This document shows, piece by piece, positions 1 to 6,098 of a stretch of 9,715 nt of DNA. The notes beneath the pieces are model-generated. The model saw nothing but the letters and a program-made list of their open reading frames with translations, had not been told where the DNA came from and ran no database searches. The DNA comes from Acidobacteriota bacterium (GTDB taxonomy: Bacteria; Acidobacteriota; Blastocatellia; Pyrinomonadales; Pyrinomonadaceae): assembly GCA_020201365.1 (NCBI GenBank), contig JAIVGV010000386.1:1-9715 (forward strand), read 5' to 3'. The first letter of the stretch is position 1. Each line of letters begins with the position of its first letter. The position numbers were made by a program, and so were the translations under genes.

Positions 1-201
1 GACGAAGACCCGCGCGTCCAGACCGTGACGACCGTCTGGCGCACGGCGAACTGGCACGAGCGCGAGACGTGGGACATGTTCGGCATACGCTTCGAGGGTC
101 ACCCGGACCTGCGCCGCATCCTCCTGCCCGAAGACTGGCAGGGGCACGCGCTCAGAAAAGATTTCCCGCTGCGCGGCTTCGAGCCGTACAGCCTGACTTA
201 G
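1..201 (+). CDS. nuoC: NADH-quinone oxidoreductase subunit C (NuoC), C-terminal fragment
   Basis: This is the last 66 codons of a gene that begins outside the window; reading frame 1 is open from base 1 to a TAG at 199-201. The fragment carries the complex I 30-kDa subunit signature: ERE at residues 20-22 of the fragment, then WDMFGI (24-29), H34, and R38-x-I40, fitting the family pattern E-R-E-x2-D-M-F-x6-H-x3-R-x-I. It ends in the usual LPEDW...HALRKDFPLRGFEP region. NuoC is a peripheral-arm subunit that packs against NuoD and NuoB near the quinone site and holds no cofactor itself. The stop lies 5 bases before the nuoD ATG, which suggests translational coupling. Whether NuoC is separate or joined to NuoB upstream cannot be seen here. 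Confidence 0.95.
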   Translation, partial: DEDPRVQTVTTVWRTANWHERETWDMFGIRFEGHPDLRRILLPEDWQGHALRKDFPLRGFEPYSLT

Positions 202-206
202 AAGTG

Positions 207-1427
207 ATGAGTGCTCCGACCGCAAACCTGCCGCCGCAGTTCGAGGTGATCGATCAGCCGCTCGACACGCAGATGACGCTGTCGTTCGGTCCGCAGCACC
301 CCTCGACGCACGGCGTCCTGCGCCTGGAGATCGTGATCGACGGCGAGATGATCGTCAAAGCCGTGCCGGATATCGGCTACCTGCACACGGGGATGGAGAA
401 GCTCTTCGAGTACAAGAAGTACCAGCAGGGCATCGTCATCACCGACCGCATGGATTACCTGAACCCGCTCGGCAACAACCTCGGCTACTGCATGGCGGTC
501 GAGAAGCTGCTCGGCATCGAGATTCCCGAGCGCGCGCAGGTCATACGAGTGTTGATGTGCGAGCTGCAGCGCATCGCCTCGCACATGGTCTGGCTCGGCA
601 CGCACGCGCTCGACCTCGGCGCGATGACCGTCTTCTTCTACTGCTTCCGCGAGCGCGAGAAGATTCTCAACATGATCGAGGCGGCTTCGGGCGAGCGCAT
701 GACGCCTTCGTACTTCCGCATCGGCGGCTTGATGATGGACTTGCCCGCCGGGTTCGAGAGGCGCTGCCGACAGTTCCTCGAAGCCTTCCCACACTCGCTC
801 GCGGACTTCCACGACCTGCTATCGGGCAACCGCATCTTCCAGCGCCGCACGAAGGGCATCGGCGTCATCTCCGCCGAGGACGCGATCGACTGGGGCTTGA
901 CGGGACCGAGCTTGCGCGGCAGCGGCGTCGAGATAGACGTGCGGCGCACGAACCCGTATTCGGGCTACGAGAATTACGACTTCGAGATTCCCACCGAGCC
1001 GGACGGCGACGTGTGGTCGCGCTACATGGTGCGCATGCGCGAACTCGCGGAGTCGCACAAGATCGTCCGCCAGGCGGTTGATCGGCTCAAGCCGGGTCCC
1101 GTCAAGGCGGACGCGCCCAAAGTCGTCTTGCCGGAGCGCGAGGCGATGAAGACGCACATGGACGCGCTCATCCACCATTTCCTGATCGTCGCCGAGGGCT
1201 TCAACGTGCCCGCGGGCGAGGTCTATCACGCGATCGAAGGCTCGAAGGGCGAGCTGGGCGTTTACATCAGGTCGGACGGCGGACCCAAACCGGCGCGCGT
1301 GCACGTGCGCGGTCCGAGCTTCGTCAACCTCTCGGCGCTGCCCTTGATGACCGAGGGCGAGATGATCGCAGACCTCGTCGCCGTCATCGGCTCGCTCGAC
1401 ATCGTGCTCGGCGAGATTGATCGCTAG
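207..1427 (+). CDS. nuoD: NADH-quinone oxidoreductase subunit D (NuoD, 49-kDa subunit)
   Basis: The product is 406 aa, close to the family's usual length of about 400. NuoD forms, with NuoB and NuoH, the chamber where quinone is reduced and coupled to proton pumping. The motif GPQHPSTHGVLRL (28-40), the GYLHTGMEK stretch (57-65), the segment ASHMVWLGTHALDLGAMT and the GEIDR C-terminus are typical. By alignment from memory to Thermus Nqo4, the quinone-headgroup residues His38 and Tyr87 correspond to His35 and Tyr84 here (in DRMDYL); both are present. I chose ATG 207 because the frame can be extended upstream only through nuoC coding sequence and homology begins after this point. GTG 204 directly before it is an alternative start. 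No clear Shine-Dalgarno site is visible, so reinitiation after nuoC is likely. The stop codon overlaps the ribosome-binding site of the next gene. Confidence 0.97.
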   Translation: MSAPTANLPPQFEVIDQPLDTQMTLSFGPQHPSTHGVLRLEIVIDGEMIVKAVPDIGYLHTGMEKLFEYKKYQQGIVITDRMDYLNPLGNNLGYCMAVEKLLGIEIPERAQVIRVLMCELQRIASHMVWLGTHALDLGAMTVFFYCFREREKILNMIEAASGERMTPSYFRIGGLMMDLPAGFERRCRQFLEAFPHSLADFHDLLSGNRIFQRRTKGIGVISAEDAIDWGLTGPSLRGSGVEIDVRRTNPYSGYENYDFEIPTEPDGDVWSRYMVRMRELAESHKIVRQAVDRLKPGPVKADAPKVVLPEREAMKTHMDALIHHFLIVAEGFNVPAGEVYHAIEGSKGELGVYIRSDGGPKPARVHVRGPSFVNLSALPLMTEGEMIADLVAVIGSLDIVLGEIDR

Positions 1428-1432
1428 GAGGT
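1426..1432 (+). promoter_or_regulatory. Strong Shine-Dalgarno site (AGGAGGT) overlapping the nuoD stop
   Basis: AGGAGGT shares its first bases with the nuoD TAG (1425-1427) and lies 6 bases (counting from the end of AGGAGG) before ATG 1438. It fixes the start of the 75-aa gene, against a possible TTG at 1417 or GTG at 1435 in the same frame. It is the best-placed Shine-Dalgarno sequence in the window. Confidence 0.85.
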
Positions 1433-1437
1433 TTGTG

Positions 1438-1665
1438 ATGAGAGAAAGACGACTGACGCTGCCGGAGATCGGGCTCATCGGCGGAACGCGCGCGATGCTC
1501 GGCGCGGGTCTCGCGCTGCTGCTGCTCGGCGACAGGCTGACGCGCCAGCAGCGGCGCGCCGTCGGCTGGACGCTCTTCATCGTCGGCGCGATAAGCACCG
1601 CGCCGCTCGCGGCGATCGTGCTCGGCAAGTCGTCCGACGGCGGGCGGCTGCCGCCGAACGTCTGA
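1438..1665 (+). CDS. Small predicted membrane protein of unknown function within the nuo operon
   Basis: This encodes 75 aa. I do not assign it to a named family; it resembles uncharacterised small bacterial proteins with an LPE-x-x-LI-x-x-TR start that I recall only vaguely. Two hydrophobic stretches are visible: about residues 11-31 (containing Arg18) and about 42-62. A basic hinge separates them (RLTRQQRR, 33-40), and the polar tail GKSSDGGRLPPNV follows. The N-terminus MRERR is also basic, so the topology is not obvious; the first segment may be a re-entrant or amphipathic helix rather than a clean membrane span. The gene starts 10 bases after the nuoD stop with a near-perfect Shine-Dalgarno site, and codon use matches its neighbours, so it looks like a real operon member. 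It is not NuoA, NuoK or another standard subunit: it lacks their motifs. A role in complex I assembly or as an accessory subunit is inference from position only. Confidence 0.8.
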   Translation: MRERRLTLPEIGLIGGTRAMLGAGLALLLLGDRLTRQQRRAVGWTLFIVGAISTAPLAAIVLGKSSDGGRLPPNV

Positions 1666-1681
1666 TCGGCTCTCGTCTGGT

Positions 1682-1709
1682 TAACAGCTAGCGGCTGACA
1701 GCTAACAGC
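1682..1709. repeat. Degenerate heptanucleotide repeat (TAACAGC type) before nuoE
   Basis: Four consecutive 7-base units are readable: TAACAGC, TAGCGGC, TGACAGC, TAACAGC. The array fills most of the 49-base spacer and stops 5 bases before the nuoE ATG. The same unit type occurs before nuoFG at 2342-2362. This resembles the short tandemly repeated heptamers known from some bacterial genomes; function is unknown. Confidence 0.75.
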
Positions 1710-1714
1710 TTCTT

Positions 1715-2284
1715 ATGAGCGAGCAGTTCACACCGAACAACCCTCTGCCGCAGGAGGCGCCCGTGCCGCGCGAGATGGCGAAGTTCTCGCCGGAGGTCGA
1801 GGCGGAGATCGAGCGTCACCTGGCGAAGTACCCGAAGGAGCGCAGCCGCTCGGCGATCCTGCCGCTCATGTTCATCGTGCAGCGCGAGCGCGGCTGGCTC
1901 GACCCGGAGGGCGTCGCCTACCTCGCGGATCGCCTCAGGCTTCGCATCACGGACATCTGGGAGGTCGCCACCTTCTACTCGATGATCGCGACCAAGCCCG
2001 TCGGCAAGTACCACGTGCAGATCTGCCGCACGCTCTCCTGCAAGATCATGGGGGCGGACACGATCACCGAACACTGTTCAAAGCGGCTCGGCATCAAGCC
2101 CGGCGAGACGACCGGCGACGGTAAGTTCTCGCTCTCCGAAGTCGAGTGCCTCGGCTCGTGCGGCACCGCGCCGATGCTGCAACTCAATTTCGACTACCAC
2201 GAGAACCTGACGCCGCAGAAGGTTGACGAGCTTCTCGATCAGTGTTCGCGCGACGAGTACGAGTTCAAGGTCAAACTCCAATGA
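1715..2284 (+). CDS. nuoE: NADH-quinone oxidoreductase subunit E (NuoE, 24-kDa, [2Fe-2S] N1a)
   Basis: The product is 189 aa with a thioredoxin-like [2Fe-2S] fold. The cluster ligands are Cys104 and Cys109 (CRTLSC), then Cys145 and Cys149 (CLGSC), spaced C-x4-C-x35-C-x3-C as expected for N1a. An N-terminal helical part precedes them (FSPEVEAEIERHLAKYP, about 24-40, and ILPLMFIVQRERGWL, about 48-62), which is usual for the family. NuoE sits beside NuoF in the NADH dehydrogenase module; N1a accepts an electron from FMN off the main chain. ATG 1715 is the first ATG after the heptamer array and has a TTCTT pyrimidine tract directly before it, not a Shine-Dalgarno site. The first 20 or so residues are proline-rich and poorly conserved in general, so the exact start is slightly uncertain. 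An 84-base spacer follows before nuoFG. Confidence 0.96.
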   Translation: MSEQFTPNNPLPQEAPVPREMAKFSPEVEAEIERHLAKYPKERSRSAILPLMFIVQRERGWLDPEGVAYLADRLRLRITDIWEVATFYSMIATKPVGKYHVQICRTLSCKIMGADTITEHCSKRLGIKPGETTGDGKFSLSEVECLGSCGTAPMLQLNFDYHENLTPQKVDELLDQCSRDEYEFKVKLQ

Positions 2285-2341
2285 CGACACGGGCATGAGA
2301 GCTTTGGAAGTTTCTGACACGCAGGGCGGTTCAGTTTTAGG

Positions 2342-2362
2342 TAACGGCTAATCGCTAACAGC
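2342..2362. repeat. Degenerate heptanucleotide repeat (TAACAGC type) before nuoFG
   Basis: Three 7-base units are readable: TAACGGC, TAATCGC, TAACAGC. They are followed by TTCTTT and then the ATG at 2369. The last 14 bases before this ATG are almost the same as those before nuoE (TAACAGCTTCTT in both). The rest of the 84-base spacer (2285-2341) shows no structure I can support. Confidence 0.7.
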
Positions 2363-2368
2363 TTCTTT

Positions 2369-5300
2369 ATGTTCATCGGCGCAATCGGCTGCGAGCCGCT
2401 CCAACTCAAGCGCGTCCAACTCGAAGGGTCGCACACGCTCGACGTGTACCGTCGAAACGGCGGCTACGAGGCGCTGCGGAAAGTGCTCGACGGCATGTCG
2501 CCCGACGACGTGATCGCCGAGGTCAAGAAGTCCGTCCTTCGCGGTCGCGGCGGCGCGGGCTTCCCGACGGGGATGAAGTGGAGTTTCGTGCCGAAGCTGA
2601 AACCGGATGAGACTCCTGAGTCGCACCCGCGCTACGTCATCTGCAACGCGGACGAGTCCGAGCCCGGCACGTTCAAGGATCGCTACCTGATGGAGCGCGA
2701 CCCGCACGCGCTCATCGAGGGCATCCTCATCGCGGCATACGCCTTGGGCGCGCGCACGAACTACATCTACACGCGCGGCGAGTATCGTTACCTCATCAAC
2801 ATCATGGACGCCGCGCTCGACGAAGCGCGCGGGGCGGGACTGCTCGGCGAGAAAATCCTCGGCTCGAATTTTTCGTGCGAGATTTACACGCACACCGGCG
2901 CGGGCGCGTACATCTGCGGCGAGGAGACGGCGCTCTTAAACTCGCTCGAAGGCCTGCGCGGGCACCCGCGCATGAAGCCGCCCTTCCCCGCCGTCTCCGG
3001 TCTCTACGCCGCGCCGACGGTCGTCAACAACGTCGAGACGCTGACCGCCGTCCCCGAAGTCATTAACATGGGCGGCGAGGCTTGGCAGAAGTTGGGGACG
3101 GAGAAGAGCGGCGGCACGAAGCTCTGGTCTGTGTCGGGCCACGTCAACCGCCCCGGCGTCTATGAGCTGCCGATGGGCTACTCCGACATGGAGCGGTTCA
3201 TCATGGAAGACTGTCAGGGCGTCGCGAACGGCAAACAGCTCAAAGCCGTCATCCCCGGCGGCTCGTCCGTGTACATCATGCCCGCGCGCGACATCGTTGG
3301 CAAAAAGGTGACGATGGACTACGAGGGGCTCGTCGCCGCCGGCTCGATGGTCGGCTCGGGCGGCTTCGTCGTGATGGACGAGACCGTGGACATCTTCGAG
3401 TCCACGAAGAACCTGACGGAGTTCTACAAGCACGAGTCCTGCGGCTGGTGCACGCCCTGCCGCGAGGGGACGGACTGGCTCGTCAAAGTTTTCAAACGAA
3501 TCGCCCGCGGCGAGGGGCAGCCCGACGACGCGCAACTGCTGCTCGATCTGTGCGACAACATCGAGGGCAAGAGTTTCTGCCCGCTCGGCGACGCGGCGGC
3601 GTGGCCCATCCAGTCGGCGATCAAGAAGTTCCCCGAAGACTTCAGAAAGCACCTCGCCGGCAACCAGCCGGAGCGCGCGGTCGCCGGCACGACCTGCAAC
3701 GACTATCAAGCCCCCAAAGGGGCGCGGCTCATTGACGTGTGCCGCGAGCACGGTCACGCGGTCCCGTCGTTCTGCTACTACGCAGACCTCGCGCTGCAAG
3801 CCTCTTGCCGCATGTGCCTCGTGCGCATCGAGAAGATGCCGAAACTTCAGACCTCGTGCACGATCACCTGCACGGACGGCATGATCGTGACGACCGAGAG
3901 CGAGGAGATCGAGAAGGCGCGGCGCGGGATGGTCGAGTTCCTGCTCGCCAACCACCCGCTCGACTGCCCCGTCTGCGACCGCGGCGGCGAGTGCGAACTC
4001 CAGGAGATGGTCTTCGACTGGGGCGGTCTCGAAGAGCGCTTCCGCGAGCGCAAGAACGCCTACCCCGAAAAGTTTTTGTCGCCCGTCGTCGCCAACGACA
4101 CGCAGCGCTGCATCCTCTGCAAGCGCTGCACGAGAGTCTGCGACGAGTGGATGGGCGAGGACGCCATCGAGGCTGGCGGTCGCGGCGTCAACACCGTCAT
4201 CGGCACCTACGACGGCTGGCTCAACTGCTCCCAGTGCGGCAACTGCATCGAGGTCTGCCCGACGGGGACGCTGCTCGACGCGACCTACCGACACCAGGCG
4301 CGACCGTGGGAGCTTTCGCAGACGGTGACGACCTGCACGTTCTGCTCCGACGGCTGCCAGATGTCGCTCGGGAGCCGCGCGGGCGAGGTCATGCGCTCGG
4401 TGGCGCGCGACCGCTACGTCAACGGCATCAACGGCGAGTTCCTCTGCATCAAGGGGCGCTTCGCGCACCCGTTCGTCAACCACGAAGAGCGGCTCAAGAC
4501 GCCGTTGATCCGCTATAAGAAGGGCGGGCGTCTCGTGCCCGCGACGTGGGACGAGGCTTTGCACTATGTCGCCGAAGGCTTCGAGGCGGCGCGCTCGGCT
4601 TACGGCGGCGAGGGCTTCGCCGTCGTCGGCAGCCCCAGACTGACGAACGAGGCGAACTACGCGCTGCTCCGCTTCGCGCGCGAGGTCATCAAGACGGAGA
4701 ACTACACGGCGACGGACGCCTTCTCGCTCGCGTCCTTCTTCGCGAACCTCGGCGGCGGAATCGCGACGCACAAGGGCATCCGCGACGCCAAGACCATCGT
4801 GCTCATCGGCGGCGAGCCCGAAGAGTTGCAGCCTTTGACGGGTCGCTACATACGTCAGGCGGTGCGCAACGGCGGCGCGAAGCTCGTCATCTTCAACCGC
4901 ACGCCCATCCGTCTCAAAGAACAGGCGGCGCAGTTCGTCCACATCAACCGCGGCTCGGAGGACGCGGTCGTGCTCGCGCTCGCCGACGAAGGTGCGGTTG
5001 AACTCGCCGCGGGCAAGCTCGGCGTCGAAGCACGCGCGCTCGCCGACGCGCGGAATTTGATCGGCGCGACGCAGGGCGAGGTGGTCATACTCTTCGGCGG
5101 CGAGTTGAGCGCCGCGGCGCAGGCTGTGCTCGCACAGCTCCCCTCTTCTTTCAAGGCGTCGGGCGGCACCGGGAACGCTGCGAACCCGCGCCTCCTCTTC
5201 CACCCGCTGCCGCTCTTCAACAACAGCGTCGGCGTCCACGACCTCGGCATGATGTCTGGTCGGCTCGACGCAGCCGCAATGCTCGCCGCGTGTGGAGACT

Positions 5301-5974
5301 CGATCCGCGCGATGTACGTCGCCGGCAGTTTCCTGCCGCTTCACCTCGCGGGTCGCGAGGACGCGCTCTCGAAACTGGACTTCCTCGTCGTGCAGGAGAT
5401 GTTCGAGACGGAGACGACCCGTTACGCCGACGTGGTGCTGCCCGCCGCGTCGTTCGCCGAGACCGACGGCACGTTCACGAACAACGCCGGGCAGGTGCAG
5501 CGCGTCCGCCAGTCAATCCCGCCCGTCGCGCAGTCTCGCCCGGACTGGATGATCACCGACGCCATCGCGCGCGAGATGGGCGTTGACTTCGGCTATCAGA
5601 TGTCGGCGAGCCGCGTCTTCGCCGACATCGCGCGCGGCGTCGCCGCATACGAGGGGATGCGCTACCCGGCGCTCAAGGACGAGTCGAAGCCCGCGCAGGC
5701 GAAGCACGCGACGGGCGAGCGCGACGTGACGGGGCAGACGTTGACGCTGCGACGCCGCGTCGAATCTTTAATCGCGACGGACGACAAGGATCAGGCGACG
5801 CCGCCCATCGGTCACGAGTTATTCAAACCCGGCACGCTGACCGGCAAGACGCCGCAGTTCCAACTGCTCTACGCCGGCAACCCGAAGCCGCCGACCGTGC
5901 TCGTCTCGCCGCTCTACCAGTTGACGGTCGATCCGAGCCTGCGCCGCGCGACGGTCGCGGCGTCGGGAGACTGA
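2369..5974 (+). CDS. nuoFG: Fused NADH-quinone oxidoreductase subunits F and G (NuoF-NuoG)
   Basis: One open frame of 1201 codons holds both subunits. The NuoF part (about 1-431) oxidises NADH with FMN: the Gly-rich GRGGAGFPTG is at 59-68, GAGAYICGEETALL at 177-190, and N3 cluster ligands are Cys358, Cys361, Cys364 (CGWCTPC) and Cys404. The NuoG part (about 437-1201) begins at once with a [2Fe-2S] ferredoxin domain (N1b: Cys469, 480, 483, 497). It continues with His529-x3-Cys533-x2-Cys536-x5-Cys542, two ferredoxin-type 4Fe-4S motifs (Cys581/584/587/591 and Cys620/623/626/630), and an N7-type set (Cys656/659/663/693). A molybdopterin-oxidoreductase-like domain follows, degenerate and without metal function in this family. 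Cluster order matches the electron path FMN-N3-N1b onward. The junction (HLAGNQPERAVAGTTCNDY, about 428-446) contains no stop and no in-frame ATG; the nearest GTG (3737) would cut into the ferredoxin domain. The start ATG 2369 follows a TTCTTT tract. A sequencing error creating the fusion cannot be fully excluded but would have to restore frame exactly. Confidence 0.95.
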   Translation: MFIGAIGCEPLQLKRVQLEGSHTLDVYRRNGGYEALRKVLDGMSPDDVIAEVKKSVLRGRGGAGFPTGMKWSFVPKLKPDETPESHPRYVICNADESEPGTFKDRYLMERDPHALIEGILIAAYALGARTNYIYTRGEYRYLINIMDAALDEARGAGLLGEKILGSNFSCEIYTHTGAGAYICGEETALLNSLEGLRGHPRMKPPFPAVSGLYAAPTVVNNVETLTAVPEVINMGGEAWQKLGTEKSGGTKLWSVSGHVNRPGVYELPMGYSDMERFIMEDCQGVANGKQLKAVIPGGSSVYIMPARDIVGKKVTMDYEGLVAAGSMVGSGGFVVMDETVDIFESTKNLTEFYKHESCGWCTPCREGTDWLVKVFKRIARGEGQPDDAQLLLDLCDNIEGKSFCPLGDAAAWPIQSAIKKFPEDFRKHLAGNQPERAVAGTTCNDYQAPKGARLIDVCREHGHAVPSFCYYADLALQASCRMCLVRIEKMPKLQTSCTITCTDGMIVTTESEEIEKARRGMVEFLLANHPLDCPVCDRGGECELQEMVFDWGGLEERFRERKNAYPEKFLSPVVANDTQRCILCKRCTRVCDEWMGEDAIEAGGRGVNTVIGTYDGWLNCSQCGNCIEVCPTGTLLDATYRHQARPWELSQTVTTCTFCSDGCQMSLGSRAGEVMRSVARDRYVNGINGEFLCIKGRFAHPFVNHEERLKTPLIRYKKGGRLVPATWDEALHYVAEGFEAARSAYGGEGFAVVGSPRLTNEANYALLRFAREVIKTENYTATDAFSLASFFANLGGGIATHKGIRDAKTIVLIGGEPEELQPLTGRYIRQAVRNGGAKLVIFNRTPIRLKEQAAQFVHINRGSEDAVVLALADEGAVELAAGKLGVEARALADARNLIGATQGEVVILFGGELSAAAQAVLAQLPSSFKASGGTGNAANPRLLFHPLPLFNNSVGVHDLGMMSGRLDAAAMLAACGDSIRAMYVAGSFLPLHLAGREDALSKLDFLVVQEMFETETTRYADVVLPAASFAETDGTFTNNAGQVQRVRQSIPPVAQSRPDWMITDAIAREMGVDFGYQMSASRVFADIARGVAAYEGMRYPALKDESKPAQAKHATGERDVTGQTLTLRRRVESLIATDDKDQATPPIGHELFKPGTLTGKTPQFQLLYAGNPKPPTVLVSPLYQLTVDPSLRRATVAASGD

Positions 5975-5981
5975 AAAGCAA

Positions 5982-6009
5982 GTCGGAAGTAAGAACGCGG
6001 AACGATGAA
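5982..6009. repeat. Degenerate heptanucleotide repeat (NNNNGAA type) after nuoFG
   Basis: Units in phase are GTCGGAA, GTAAGAA, CGCGGAA, CGATGAA; flanking bases AAAGCAA (5975-5981) and GTAAAAC (6010-6016) keep the phase loosely. The array begins 7 bases after the nuoFG stop. Its last unit CGATGAA is the exact reverse complement of the TTCATCG unit in the array at 6062-6089. Confidence 0.65.
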
Positions 6010-6017
6010 GTAAAACC

Positions 6018-6055
6018 AAAAGCGCGAGCCGCGGGATTCACGGCTCGGCACTTTT
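6018..6055 (+). other. Hairpin in the nuoFG-nuoH spacer
   Basis: A perfect 7-bp stem is formed by CGAGCCG (6025-6031) and CGGCTCG (6041-6047) around a 9-base loop. Beyond a small internal loop, AAAAG (6018-6022) pairs with CTTTT (6051-6055). The 4-T run makes it slightly terminator-like, but it is short. The hairpin is nested inside an 11-bp perfect inverted repeat (AACGATGAAGT 6001-6011 and ACTTCATCGTT 6081-6091). It may act as a weak attenuator or mRNA-processing structure between genes; this is inference. Confidence 0.5.
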
Positions 6056-6061
6056 CAGCAG

Positions 6062-6089
6062 TTCATCGTTCATCGTTCAGACTTCATCG
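6062..6089. repeat. Heptanucleotide repeat (TTCATCG) before nuoH
   Basis: Four units in phase are TTCATCG, TTCATCG, TTCAGAC, TTCATCG, followed by TTTGCCTCT and the nuoH ATG. Three of the four are identical. The unit is the reverse complement of CGATGAA at 6003-6009, so the two arrays in this 124-base spacer face each other. Confidence 0.75.
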
Positions 6090-6098
6090 TTTGCCTCT

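Noticed and set aside
69..206. Upstream extension of nuoD to GTG 69, adding 46 residues
   Set aside because: The extension is Arg/Pro-rich and overlaps nuoC, whose conserved signature lies in the other frame; NuoD homology and length fit ATG 207.
1417..1437. Earlier TTG start for the 75-aa protein inside nuoD
   Set aside because: AGGAGGT at 1426-1432 is correctly spaced for ATG 1438 and lies inside the longer version, so the ATG is preferred.
3662..3740. A separate nuoG start near the NuoF-NuoG joint
   Set aside because: There is no in-frame ATG and no Shine-Dalgarno site; GTG 3737 would remove the first strands of the [2Fe-2S] domain. One continuous product is the simpler reading.
2936..5344. 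An 802-codon open frame on the minus strand opposite nuoFG
   Set aside because: It lies wholly antisense to a gene with intact motifs; its translation is a low-complexity R/A/E/D/V-rich text typical of the shadow frame of GC3-biased coding DNA, with no domain I recognise.
6018..6055. Intrinsic terminator ending the operon after nuoFG
   Set aside because: The 7-bp stem and 4-T run are weak, and essential complex I genes continue 40-odd bases downstream on the same strand; at most it is an attenuator or processing structure.
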